Shown here: positions 19,886 to 31,000 of the stretch, in pieces
Layout: each line of letters starts with the position of its first letter
Numbering within the stretch: position 1 is the first letter of the stretch
From: Micropterix aruncella
Taxonomy: Eukaryota > Arthropoda > Insecta > Lepidoptera > Micropterigidae
Direction: 5' to 3'
Assembly (NCBI GenBank): GCA_944548615.1
Contig: OX155961.1
Location: 31,512,204-31,576,203, forward strand
DNA: 64,000 bases
Made by a program: the position numbers and the translations under genes
The notes under the pieces: generated by a model
The model's database searches: none
Told to the model about the DNA's origin: nothing
Seen by the model: only the letters and a program-made list of their open reading frames with translations

Positions 19886-21560
19886 GAAACCGTTCACCAC
19901 CGTCACCTCAGGAAGTTTTAACGATATTGGATCGTTCTGTCTCCGTAAGGTGAGCGTAGAAGACTTAGGGATGAAACAGTTCACTGTCTAGTTACGCCAC
20001 TCGGCCGTAAGACACTAACGCCTTACCGAGTGTGCAACTTCCTTCCAATTGCGGCCAGATTTCTCCGGCCTCCCGACTAATGATGGATTCGAGGTCGCTT
20101 AGGCGGTTTTCTTCTTTGCGTTGCGGTTATTCAGTGTCTACCGAAGCTATCGCGGATCACGACATCCTTCACCTGGTATCGGTTAGCCGATTGGTTGTTT
20201 CAAGAGCGCCTCCCGTAAGGTTAACAACCACCTCCACTCTATAGGAAGCAAAGCCTTTTCCAAACGCCCCCTCCCAAGTTATCAGTCAGGATGCAAAGTC
20301 TATTAACTAAATCCACATTACATTACATTACATTACATTTACATTTACGTCGTGTCCAATTGGTGGCTAAAAACCGCTCTTGGACGTGTCAAAATATTTG
20401 TGTTTTAAGTAGTAAGTGTCATTACTACTTTAATCTTTACGTTACATACATATTTTAATTTTAAAAAATATATAGTATCTAAGAAACTTTGGAACCTACT
20501 AAAAGTTATTCGACGTAGAATCGTATTACAAAACAAATTAAAGAATAGTCAATGGCTACCTACTAAACACACAATAATTAAAATAGTCAGTTAAAAAGTT
20601 GAATAATCAAAGCAGAAGCCTAACAATTGAAATAGTCAAAAAATCAAATATATACGTACTAAAACTGTACATAGTAACATCCAAAGTAGTAAGTAATTTG
20701 TTAAATAATCAAACTAAAGCTAAATCTTAAATTTAAATACTAGAAGTACATATATAATTATCATTCAAATTGGTACAATATTTGCAAAGTCATGGCCCTC
20801 GAATTCGGTCAGATTATAGAAAGGGTGGCCTATCAGCATCTCCTTAATGTTTTTTTTTAATTGTTTGTCCTCCAGTTGTTTGATAGTGGTAGGGAGTAAA
20901 TTGTAGAATTTAATGCTAAGGTATAAGTAGCTCTTCTGTACTTTTGCCAGTCTTGTTCGGGGTACGCATAAGAGGTAATTACCGCGTGTATGGTAAGAGT
21001 GAATGTCCGCTCTAGTTGCGGTTTCTGTTAGGTGCTGTCTGGCATACATTAAGCACTGGTATATGAACGCCGAATACATGTTCAGTATCTTTGCCTTACT
21101 GAAGTATGCTCTGCATGAGGTCCTGGGCGTTAGCTGATAGATGCTGCGCAGTGCTCTTTTTTGCAATAGGAAGATTCTTTTACTGTTTGCGGCATTTCCC
21201 CAAAATAGTAGTCCATAAGTCATTAATGAGCCGAAATACGCAAAATACACTGATTTGGCTGCCGCGAAGCCACATAGACTTCTGATTTTTTTTATTGAGT
21301 ATATAGAACTACATAACTTACTAGCTAATTCATCGATATGGGTATTCCATTTTAATTTGGTGGGCAAACTGCATATGGTGCGCATACTGTCCAGGAGCGC
21401 CCAAAGGCAGATTCCCAGGGGAACTAGCCCACAGGCACAGAGTTCTACTCGGGATCGCACTTCTACGGATGAAGGCTACCGGATGAGTGCTGACCTGTGA
21501 GTTTGGCCGACCCTAAACATGGGTCATAATGGCCCAACTGCACTGGACCTATCAGCTCCC
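19886..21560 (+). mobile_element. Family A copy A8b, split by a LINE
   Basis: Family A runs from about 19886 ('ccgtcacctcaggaagttttaacgat') to about 20300 ('gttatcagtcaggatgcaaagtc') and resumes at about 21366 ('aaactgcatatggtgcgcatactgtccaggagcg') to GGACCTATCAGCTCCC at about 21556. The intervening 1.06 kb is a reversed LINE. Compared with copy A4, about 25 bases at the join are disturbed. Confidence 0.8.
20303..21364 (-). pseudogene. 5'-truncated LINE inserted in family A, ORF2 C-terminal ~190 residues open
   Basis: Minus-strand frame 20765-21460 begins in family A sequence. LINE coding starts at about KLKWNTHIDELASKLCSSIY and continues SIKKIRSLCGFAAAKSVYFA, GLLFWGNAANSKRIFLLQKR and RALRSIYQL. 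This is the region after the YADD motif of Jockey-type reverse transcriptases, where 'LxWxxHI ... YG..xWG ... xQKRxxR' is conserved. The frame is open to its natural end at 20765, so the insertion is fairly young. The 3' UTR ends in an ATGTA-type tail (20306-20345). No reverse transcriptase core or endonuclease is present. Confidence 0.85.
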
Positions 21561-22662
21561 CAATATAATATAGGAGACATATCTGTAATGAATCTATGTA
21601 AGCTATTGGTACTTTCCTACGCTTATTATACTGGGAGTAGCGACAACGGTTTGGGTGGCTTCCCCCTTTGGCCGCTATCTCAAACCGTAATATTTCTTCT
21701 TGACATATTTTGCAGATGATAATTTTACGCGAAGTGAAAAAAAGGGACGGTGCGGACCCACGACAAACTATCCCTCATTTTAAGTCAAAACAATTTGTTT
21801 TCGTGAGCCCTCGTGATCGCGGTCTGCGCCCTTCGTGAACTTGGGCAGCGGCATTGAACAATATTATTCTGTGGTGTAACGGAGCTCCATTTTTCATTCT
21901 TTTATTTCTTAGTCTTGTCATAAGGCTGATTTACATTAAGTTACTTGCTGATTTCAAATTCAAGATAAGTCAGTACTGTCTTAAACTGAATCCAATCTGA
22001 ATCAACTCAATGAGTGCGCGTGCACTGTCGCCATCGATGTTATATTACAACTGTGCGCTGAGCAGCGGGCTCAGGGGCTATTGAGGAGAGGAGGTTAGCA
22101 ACTGCACAAAATCGTTCCGCTCTTCGTCTTATCGTCCATATTGTTGCCACAGGAACAAGGACTAATAATCTCTAAAATTAATGATAAGGTTTAAATAAAC
22201 ATATTATTATTTCTGCCTTTTTCTGAAGAGATATCGTATAATATAAACAGAAAAAATATTAAATATTCACTAGATAGCCGATTAAATAATAATTATAATA
22301 CTGTCAATGTTAAGATAAAAATATTTCACTAAATAAATTAGGCAATAAAGAAGAATGCTTCTATTAATATATGGCCAACCAACTAATAAGCTTGAGAATG
22401 TCATATATATTTAGGCATATTTTAAATATATTTCAAAAATACATCTTACCTCTAATATCTCAGTGTTATTGGAGTCTGGTACATAGTATTTTAATTATTA
22501 GGTCTTTGACGAGAATATTTGATAACGAATATTATTATTATTGTTATCTCATTATTACTATTATTACTATATATCATTTATTGCACAAAATAAAATAAAA
22601 ATATACAGCAAAAAAAAGTGATACAGCACGAAACGAAAGCCAAACAACAACGGATGTCCGAC
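21561..22662. other. Unannotated stretch with ATT-rich tract
   Basis: No gene was recognised. ATT/TTA simple sequence lies at 22525-22580. The 75-codon frame at 22371 is mostly AT-rich-coded residues and is not called. Confidence 0.45.
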
Positions 22663-22670
22663 GTGATACC

Positions 22671-23168
22671 AGTGTTGGGTCAATCGATTGAATATTTCAA
22701 TCGACTAATCAATCACGACTGGTTTAGTCACGATTGATTTAGTCGCGTCTAACGTTAATCACGATTGAGGTAATCACGACTAAATCAATTAGTCGTTAAT
22801 CGTCAATCGTCAATCGCAACTAATTTTCTTTTTAGATACCACCCGACAGTTCATTCTCGTCGGTCGGTCGGTCGCGGTCGCGGTCGCGGTCGCGGTCGCG
22901 GTCGCGGTTGCGGTCGCGGTCACGTTCGCGTTCGCGGTCGCGATTGCGGTCGCGTCGCACCGACCGCACCGACCGACGAAAAAACGCAAAACTGAAGTTG
23001 ACCGCTGTCGAGAATATCAATCGCATACGTTTACTCGTCAATCGTGACTAACGATTGAAACTAATCAATCGTTAGTCGCCGATTGACGATTAAACGAATC
23101 AATCGTAGGCGTCAATCGCGATTAACGTATTAAACTGCCAATCTTTAGTCGAGTAAATTTTGCCCAAC
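22671..23168. mobile_element. hAT-type MITE, 498 bp, 8-bp target duplication
   Basis: GTGATACC lies directly before (22663-22670) and after (23169-23176) the element, the 8-bp duplication expected of hAT. Ends are AGTGTTGGGTCAAT and TTTTGCCCAAC, weak inverse matches. The body is dense in AATCG/CGATT and GATTAGTC words on both sides of a central CGGTCG hexamer array (22858-22950). That array produces an open frame of RD/RE dipeptides on the minus strand (22832-23041), a by-product and not a gene. Confidence 0.85.
22858..22950. repeat. (CGGTCG)n array
   Basis: About fifteen 6-bp units GCGGTC with a few substitutions (attgcg, acgttc) in the centre of the hAT MITE. Confidence 0.9.
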
Positions 23169-23269
23169 GTGATACCCATGGCGAGTCGATTGCAGTCTAA
23201 TACAGTTTAATAATTCAGTTTCGTGTTTTTTGACATAATGGGTTCTTTCTTATAGGGGCAGTATACAAG

Positions 23270-23770
23270 TATATGAAAGCCAACAGTTACGGGAGATGAT
23301 GGCGGGAACACATTGAACAGCTCACGCGCGTGGGTACCTACACAAGAAGAAATGACTAGAAAGATTGTGCGAACTGTGCGATTTCATGAGCTAGCTGCGC
23401 AGTTTATCGGTGTCCACACATTTTCCCCCGTGAAAACCTACGGTTAGTTCGCCGTTGCTAGGAACGGTCGTCAGTGTTGTATGGAGCACTAGAAGCTTGT
23501 CCACAGACACAGTTTCTCCGTTTTTTCCGCCGTGTCCGTCGACAAGCTTCTATACTGATCACTACAACACTGGCGACCGTGCCTAGACACGTCGAATTAA
23601 CGATAGATTTCACGTCAAAGAAACGTGTGTGGACAAAAGACTGTATGCGCAGTCTGAAAGACTGCGTAAAAATCAGCCAGAACTGCGCAGTTTCCCCAGT
23701 TATTTGCTCAGTTATGACGTCACACATGATAATTTGTGCAGTTAAACTGATCGTTTGTGGACCCCTTAAC
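23270..23770. mobile_element. Fold-back element with 57-bp central palindrome
   Basis: The central arms 23454-23510 and 23532-23590 are imperfect inverse copies ('gtcagtgttgtatggagcactagaagcttgtccac' against 'gacaagcttctatactgatcactacaacactggc'). Outer arms also pair: 'ctgcgcagtttatcggtgtccacaca' (23395) with 'gtgtgtggacaaaagactgtatgcgcag' (23625). Open frames on both strands (185 and 117 codons) are explained by the symmetry. The termini and target duplication were not resolved, so the limits are approximate. Confidence 0.65.
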
Positions 23771-24512
23771 GTGCAAATAGACGTTTTCATGTCAAAAAGA
23801 CACAAGAGAGAAGAAAAACAAATATAAAATAAACGGACCCCTCGCTCGTCCGCAAATTGAACTTTGAAGCGGTTTAAACGCACCTTGTTTGCGGCGTCGC
23901 AACAAAGACAAATAAACTTCCTTATTAAATTCGTCGCTCGGCGCGAGGCGCTGAGCTGAGTAGATGAAAAAAAAAGAAGCGGCAGAGATATGAAATTCCC
24001 TGTAAAAATCATCAAAGGAGGGAGAGAGGGAGAGCGAGCGGTCTTCGCTGCGACCGCCTCGCTCCCCCGTACCGTTACGCGAGCTAATTAAATTAATTAC
24101 GCGACACCGTTGTATTTTATTACGGCCTCACCGTTGTCGGCAAATGAAAAGAGGACCAGAACGATCGTTCTGTAATCATTAGAGAAAATCAAGCTCCACT
24201 TTCACTTGAGTTTCCCTTGGTTGGTAACGAGAAAGTAATGTAATACTGAAAATTTTCGATTTGGCAAAACATAGCTTTGTTTAATATTTTAATATAATCA
24301 TTGACTGTACCTATATATTATTAGAATACTCAACGTTTTAATAACCCTTCTGTGCCAGTGACATTCAAGTTGCGCAAATAGCATCGTCCGGCAAAGCTAA
24401 TAGCAATTTATTTGGCCATCTATAATAATATGGATAATGAATAATTTATTATGAACGACTGATTGATTATAAAATAATAGTTTTTTAAATACCAAAAAAA
24501 CAATATTTTATA
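23771..24512. other. Unannotated stretch, no gene seen
   Basis: Includes a purine-rich run (gagggagagagggagagcgagcg, 24016-24040). No reading frame or element was recognised. Confidence 0.45.
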
Positions 24513-24860
24513 AAAAAAAAGCTAAAAGTAAAAAACAAAAAATATTTAGCCACTCTGTTATCACTGTTTATCCCGTAAGGGACTTATCTTAAGCCATGTT
24601 TGTAATTAACTATATTATTTGAGTGTGAAAGGGTATGGCGCTTATTCTAGCATTTGTTTAGGTGCATAATATTTTATAACAATGCTTTATGGAAACATTT
24701 CACTGCGATTATGATGATTTTATTTGAAAAAAAGGGCCCCACACTTTTACACTTAAATAATATAGCTAATTAAAAACATGGTTTATTATAAGTCTCTTAC
24801 GGGATAAACAGTGATAACAAAGTGGTTATCTATTTTCTGCTTTTTATTTTTGGCTTTTAA
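24513..24860. mobile_element. MITE with ~125-bp inverted arms
   Basis: Left arm 24513-24640 includes 'tctgttatcactgtttatcccgtaagggactta', 'ccatgtttgtaattaactatattatttgagtgt'. Right arm 24735-24860 is its inverse ('taagtctcttacgggataaacagtgataacaaag'). The spacer is about 95 bp. There is no coding. A second small hairpin, GTCTTATCA-TGATAAGAC, follows at 24920-24945. The exact ends are uncertain in AT-rich flanks. Confidence 0.8.
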
Positions 24861-24946
24861 GTGCAGTACCTAAAATAACGTTTTTTTAAATTATTGAACC
24901 TATTATTTTTTACGTTTAAGTCTTATCATAAAACGTGATAAGACCA

Positions 24947-25149
24947 AAAATACGTTAAGTCTTATTGTATAGAACAGCCATTGCGGCAGAAATTTTGTAA
25001 TGTCAATGTTTGCAACAGCAGGTAGTTTCAATTCCAAGAGATGGCGTTGAATGCAATTTAACTCGCGATGTCTCGGGGTCTATCTGAAACTACATAGGTA
25101 TATTGGGAATTGGGAATAAATTGAGTCATACCTACCAGCAATGTTTCAT
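24947..25149. other. Short unannotated gap
   Basis: No feature recognised. Confidence 0.4.
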
Positions 25150-25153
25150 TTAA

Positions 25154-25835
25154 CCCGTTGAGTATGATACGACCAAATCTGGTTGTGAAACAATTATCCG
25201 TTTAGTATGATACGACCAGATCTGGTTCCGCTCGGCGCGCGCGCTTTCGAACTCTTTTTTTACCATCGAAAGCATTTTGTCTCTTTCATGCGTATGGCAG
25301 ATCGGTACAGAATTAAATTCTCTCTGTTAGCATTCGCAGCAGCAACTGCGCAGTCCATGTAACATATTATTACGGACCGCTGCAAATTGAACGCCCGCCT
25401 TCCCGAAACGTCAAAATCCGCGGAGCGTGTGTTTCGTTTTCGGATACGTTTTTCGTGTAGTTTCCGGTGTTTATTTCAACGAATCGTAAGTAAAACCATT
25501 TCTACAACATCATATAGTTCCCCTAAACTGATTAGATGTACCATTTATCGTGTATATAAAGTATTTCGGGTCTTTGAATGTCGCGTCGCAAATGCCAAAG
25601 TCGGCCATTGTTTTTTCACTTCTTTGACGTTCTCATATTTATTCATAATTATCTAATTGTTTTATAAAATGATATTTCAATATTCTATATTCGAAATTTC
25701 AATGCAATCATTGTGCAGTTGTTCTTTTTATGATTGGTGTAGTAGTTTCGTAGTTATAGTCCTTGAAGTCGATGTCGCCGAAAATCCTGCAAAAGTGACA
25801 GATGCATCCATGAAAATACCTATTTACTCCAAGGG
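25154..25835. mobile_element. Non-autonomous piggyBac-type element, 682 bp
   Basis: The target TTAA lies at 25150-25153 and again at 25836-25839. Element ends are CCCGTTGAGTATGATA and, inverse, CCCTTGGAGTAAATAG, agreeing at about 12 of 16 positions. Close to the left end, GTATGATACGACCA(A/G)ATCTGGTT occurs twice (25161 and 25206), a subterminal repeat. A donor-like AATC|GTAAGT at 25485 after a promoter-like GC-rich block suggests the 5' untranslated exon of a parent transposase gene, but no transposase domain remains. Confidence 0.72.
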
Positions 25836-25839
25836 TTAA

Positions 25840-26049
25840 GGATATAGTGACAATGAAAAGTGAGTCGACACGTATAACAATTAGAGTACATCTCAAGACG
25901 AGTCCAAAAAGCGCATTCATTATTCCATTACTGAGTTCCAGTAAACGTTTACCTTTCGACTTTGTCATCAGACCCTGGAAACCATTCATATAAAGAGTTT
26001 AGAGTACATCTCAAGACGATTCCAAAAATGTTCAAGAGAATCATCACGA
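25840..26049. repeat. 28-bp direct repeat in lepidopteran motif region
   Basis: AGAGTACATCTCAAGACGA followed by 'g/ttccaaaaa' occurs at about 25885 and 25999, 113 bp apart. The text between holds 'gtcatcagaccctgg', a form of the motif seen at 26675. No gene was found. Confidence 0.6.
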
Positions 26050-26655
26050 TACGAAGAATAAATCCAATCTCCACATAAACCGACAGCGACTTAGCAAAGT
26101 GCGATACAGTTTTATTCACCAAAATTTGTCCTTCTATAATAAGATTCCAGAGCAAATGAAAAGCCTTGGAGAGGACCAATTTAAAAAGATAATTATACAC
26201 AATTTGGTAAGAAACCCAATTTATAGTATAAGGGAGTTTGAAAATTCTGAGTTTATTTTCCATGTTGATGATTAATGAAATGCGTATATTTTAAACATAA
26301 TGGTATTATGATAGCTGACATTCTAATTTTCATATAATTTAATATACATCTATTCATTTTTAAAAACAAATACGAAGGCATATTGTTGGATTGACAATAA
26401 AATATATATTTTTTGATTATTCTACATAGAATTTGCATTTCTATTTTAATATATTATTCTCCCTGACTCTTAAATGACATTCGTATATTTTGATTATTTG
26501 TAAGTAGGTAATATTGAATATAATATTACAGCCATGACAACTATCACGATAGTTATGTTTTTAATAATTACATTTTAGCATTTAATTTTGTGACGCATCC
26601 AAGTGTAGGAATGCCTATCTACTGGAGTAGTTGATTGTATTGTATTGTACTGTAA
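26050..26655 (+). pseudogene. LINE ORF2 C-terminus and 3' end, tail (ATTGT)n, copy 2
   Basis: The plus frame reads NRQRLSKVRYSFIHQNLSFY, NKIPEQMKSLGEDQFKKIII, HNLVRNPIYSIREFENSEF and ends IFHVDD-stop at 26275. The 3' UTR and 'ttgattgtattgtattgtact' tail match the copy at 7225-7745, which lacks five residues (ENSEF). Both are 5'-truncated copies of one Jockey-type LINE. Confidence 0.8.
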
Positions 26656-26664
26656 TTCTAGTGA

Positions 26665-26890
26665 TACCTTGCGGCTCCATCATCAGACCCTAAAAATCTT
26701 TCATGACCAGAGTACCAACATCTCAAGCCGATTTCATGATTTCTTCTCGCACTCCTCCGTACGTGGAGCCTGTCTCTGTAATGCTTTACCCACACGTACA
26801 TATAGGTAAGGGTAGCACGATTTGTTTTCCTTCAAACGCAGGCTCAAAAAACACTTGATCCCACGCTCATAAACTTTTCCCTTTGCCGCC
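26665..26890 (+). pseudogene. Small LINE C-terminal remnant
   Basis: CNALPTRTYR (26780) and HDLFSFKRRLKKHLIPRS (26815-26870), separated by a stop, resemble the 'VWNALPxx ... FSFKRRLKKHL' end of Jockey-type ORF2. It is preceded by an inverse lepidopteran motif (ctccatcatcagaccc). The 'ccgccccccctcccccttgcg' that follows is not coding. Confidence 0.5.
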
Positions 26891-27138
26891 CCCCCTCCCC
26901 CTTGCGTCCCCTTAGTCATTATAGGTTTTTTGGTTTTTTTTTTTCAAAAGATATTTGTTTTTTTTTCTGCTGGATTTAAATGTACGAATTGAATTTATAA
27001 AGAAATTTAGTTTATTACTTTAATCTTATTTTTACAGCATAACATATTGTTCCAGTAGGTTAAAGTTAGCTGTAAGACATTGCTTTTAGGCAATAAACTC
27101 ACCTTTTTGGTTAATCAAGTAAGGCGTTTTATTATTAT

Positions 27139-27758
27139 TGTTCGATATTGTTATTGATAAATTCGAATTCATTTTAATATTATATTTTGCATAATTCAAT
27201 TATCGATTGGTGAGAGCTGTCAACTCACAAAAACCTGACTGTTGGCAACATCGCCCGCTTTCGAACGGGCGGCAAGTCAGTCTGTCACATTCGAACGGTA
27301 GCAAGGATTTTCGACCGCTGTCACGGCCTCGCCGACTTAGACAAAAACCTCGTTTGTTGTCTCGGAATCGCGGACTCGGATTCGTTGTAAAAGGCACAAG
27401 CGATCCTACGGGAGTGTTACGACTGCACCCCACAGGAAACAGCGCGTCGCACGCGACACAGACCTGGATCAGCGCACGCGTCGCGCCGGACCGCCGCACG
27501 AATCCCTCGATCGTGCCGTGCGCGCTACGCAAAAGCGGAATCAGCAGCGCGCATCCCACTGCTGCAGCTACATGACCGTCAAGGTACGTGAGTTTTGATT
27601 AGCGATCGCCATATCGATAATTCACCGCTCAATACTCATCATAAGTTTTCAAACGCTTCCACTGTCAACTAAACTTTGCGCAAGCAACAAAATGATCCAC
27701 CAGTAACCCAATTGATATCCCCGTCAGACGGCATAGTTACGAGGCGGGATATCGCACA
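27139..27758 (+). repeat. 5' LTR of the BEL element
   Basis: 620 bp, from TGTTCGATATTGTTATTG to GCGGGATATCGCACA. Open frames on both strands inside it are chance and recur in the 3' LTR. Confidence 0.95.
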
Positions 27759-27785
27759 TTTTGGTAGCAGAGCGTGGTTTTCATA
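27759..27785 (+). promoter_or_regulatory. Primer-binding region of the BEL element
   Basis: TTTTGGTAGCAGAGCGTGGTT directly follows the 5' LTR. This is the characteristic sequence at this position in BEL/Pao elements, where a tRNA primes minus-strand synthesis. I did not assign the tRNA. Confidence 0.75.
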
Positions 27786-28050
27786 TTTATCTTTTCATAT
27801 TTATGTATTCTGTCAAACCGGACTGTTGGTAGAACTGACCCATACGACGTGACGTTCGTAACGAAGCCGTTTCGTCCGTGACGGACGGCCGTTGCCGCGA
27901 CATTTCAAATCATTCCATTTTTCGAATTTAACACTTTGTGTTTTTCGCCACCATTCGCGTATGAATGCAGTGTGACATTTCGATCACATCAAATACGTGT
28001 TGACGTATTGTTTACGAATTTAATACCTTGCTGTGTTTCACGCCGCGAAC

Positions 28051-31000
28051 ATGGCTATAAAACAAAAACATGCAGTTATAAAATATAAATTGCTCCTAAA
28101 ACGCTTGGAATTTATATACATAAGCTCTCACGAAATCGACGTATCAAAACAACACTTATTTGAGTTTCGAGTTGGCGCCGAAACAATTGACTCATTAGAG
28201 AATGACTTATTAGAATATCATGTCTCGGTAGAAGCTGACGATGCAGACGGATTTGACCAGGATGCGCATGATGCTTGCTTTCAGGAGTTTCAAGCTAAAA
28301 TCCAAACAATTAAAGCAAAATACGCAATTTTAATCGAATCCCAACGCAACGCTGACAACCGAAATACGTCAGTGTGCGCGACCAATTCAAACAGTGGGAC
28401 AGTCCGATTGCCACCAGTCAAATTACCACATTTTTCCGGAGAACTCGACCAATGGTCAAGCTTCTTTAGTCTTTTTTCGAGTCTCGTACACAGTGATTCA
28501 AATCTGTCAGACGTCCAGCGACTTTATTATTTGCTGTCTACGCTTTCTGGAGAGCCATTACGAATAGTAAACCATCTCGAACTTTCAGATGGTAATTACG
28601 AAGTATGCCTTAATTTGTTAAAATCGCGATATGAAAATAAGCGACTCATAGCAGATAAGTATCTTCAGAATATGTTTAATTTACCGAATGTCATACGAAA
28701 GGCAGAACAATTGCGTAATTTTCTTACTACAATTAACGAGTCGGTTAAGGCTTTAACAGCCCTAGGTTTTCCCACGGAGGAATGGTCTTTTTTGCTTCTA
28801 CATCTTTTTCTTAAAAAGATTGATGCGGATACACGTACTCGATTCGAAATCGAGTGCGTCGGTGAGGAAAAGGAAATCCCGACCTTTAATGAATTCCTTT
28901 CATTCCTGAATGCCCAGTGCCGTGCTCTGGAGTCAGTTAAGGGTGAACCTCAGATCAAGCAGGATCAAATGAAGGCTTCAGGCTCGAAACGCGTTTCATT
29001 TCACGTCGAGGGTGCGGCTAGCCCCCCTGAGACTTATTCGCGTGCTCGCTGCCCTCATTGCTCTGACCCTCAGCACTATATTTACAAGTGTCCAAGTTTC
29101 TCAAACTTGTCTCATGACAAAAAATTAAACTTTATTCGTGCAAAAAAACTATGCGTAAATTGTTTAAAGCCGCATCAGTTGAATCGATGCAACTCAACCT
29201 TTTGTTGCAAACTTTGCGGATCGGCCAAACACCATACTTTACTACATCGTGACGGTGGAGTTGGACCCTCTTCTCCGCAGTTTATGAACTCCCCTGTCAA
29301 TCGTTTCGGTGGGCAATCTTCTCCCAACACAAACGCAGCGCGGTCACGTGATCGTCCCTCGGACGAAGATCACGTGACTGTTACTAATGCCGCTCATGCT
29401 GATACTTGCGAGTTCCGATCCGGTGTCAAGTCTACGGTGCTGTTTGGGACCGCTATGGCCATGGTTATGGATTCGAGTGGATCGTATCAGAAGGTACGCG
29501 TTCTCATTGATCCAGGCAGCCAAAGTTCCTTTATCACGTCACGTTGTGCGAAATCTTTAGGACTTCACTACCACTCGTCGAATATAAACATACGCGGCAT
29601 CGCTGGGGGGCACGTATCTCATCCGGGTCGAATTGTCCAACTGTTTATAAAACCTATTCACTATTCCAGCCCAGTCTTGTCCACGGAGGCACTGTTATTG
29701 GACAAAATATCTAATAAACTACCATCAGTTCCGTTACCGGCAGACGTTCTGTCCGGTTTCAATCTCCCACTGGCTGACGACCAACTCCACAAGCCACGCG
29801 AGGTGGACATACTTGTGGGGGCAGACTTATATCCAGACATTGTTACTGGCGAAGTCATCAAGTTAGGTCCAAATCTGCCTTCTGCCTTTTCATCAATTTT
29901 TGGGTATTTCCTTATTGGCCGTGCCAATATCGCAAACACAAAAGACCGTAATGTCCTGCACATGTCGTCATTTCTCGCCCAGACGCCTAGCTTGGAGAAA
30001 ACTCTGGAGCTTTTCTGGAAAATAGAAGAACCTCCTCAGTCCGTGCCTGACCAATCCGACGTGCTGGTAGAGAAGTGTTTTTCCGATGCGCATACTCGAC
30101 ATGACGACGGAAGATTCGTCGTACGACTTCCGTTTACTAAGGATAGGCCCGCGCTCGGTGATTCGAGGTACCAAGCTCTCAAGCGTTTCATAGCGATTGA
30201 GAGGAAATTTGAAAGAGATCCACTCCTGAAGGAACTGTACGTTCAGTTCATGCAGGAATACCGTGAGCTCGGTGACATGACACTGGTCTCTCAGCCTCCT
30301 CCTGACGATCAGGAAAGGTATTATATACCGCACCACGGGATCATCAAATACAAGTACGGTAAACCCAAAATTCGTACCGTCTTCGATGCATCCATGCCAA
30401 CTACCTCAGGCGCTTCGTTAAATCAGTGTCTTGCGGCAGGTCCAAAGTTGCAACAGGATATCCGTGATATCCTACTCCAATTCCGAACTCACCGGTATGT
30501 TTTCACCACTGACATCAAAATGATGTTCAGACGGATTCTAGTTCATCCTGAGGATCGCCGTTTCCAAATGATCCTCTGGCGTGATTCCCCAGATCTTCCG
30601 ATTCAGGAATATTTCCTGAATACTGTTACCTATGGTGAGACCTGTTCGCCGTTCCTTGCTATGCGTTGCTTACATCAACTCGCGTACGAGAACGAAGAGC
30701 GATTCCCACAGGCGTCGCGCGCTATTCTTCACGACATTTTCGTCGACGATATTTTAACGGGTTCTGACACCATCGAAGCTGCTCAGACACTGAAATCCGA
30801 TATAATTTCGTTATTGTCCCTCGGTGGATTCGATTTAAGGAAATGGTGCTCAAATTCTCCAGAGTTGCTGTATGACCTACCTTCTGATCATTGTGAAGTC
30901 CCTCTTGACTTCGATACTTCGGATGATCAGTTGTTTCTAAAGGTTCTTGGCGTTCAATGGAGCCCCAAGGATGATACCTTTTCTTACGCATTTCAAAATG

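Noticed and set aside
19784..20244. Possible gene with similarity between 19784, 20032 and other 'SNCDQISPVSR' frames
   Set aside because: The recurring peptide comes from family A copies in the same phase, not from a protein family; stops and deletions differ in each.
22832..23041. Minus-strand RD/RE-rich frame resembling an SR-type protein
   Set aside because: It is the CGGTCG array of a hAT MITE read as codons; the flanks are repeat words and there is no gene structure.
23458..24015. 185-codon minus-strand frame
   Set aside because: It overlaps the fold-back palindrome and a plus-strand frame, and shows no domain; the symmetry and chance explain it.
27200..27575. Two long frames (119 and 122 codons) on opposite strands
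   Set aside because: They lie wholly inside the BEL LTR and are repeated exactly at 32477-32852; LTRs do not code for protein in this family.
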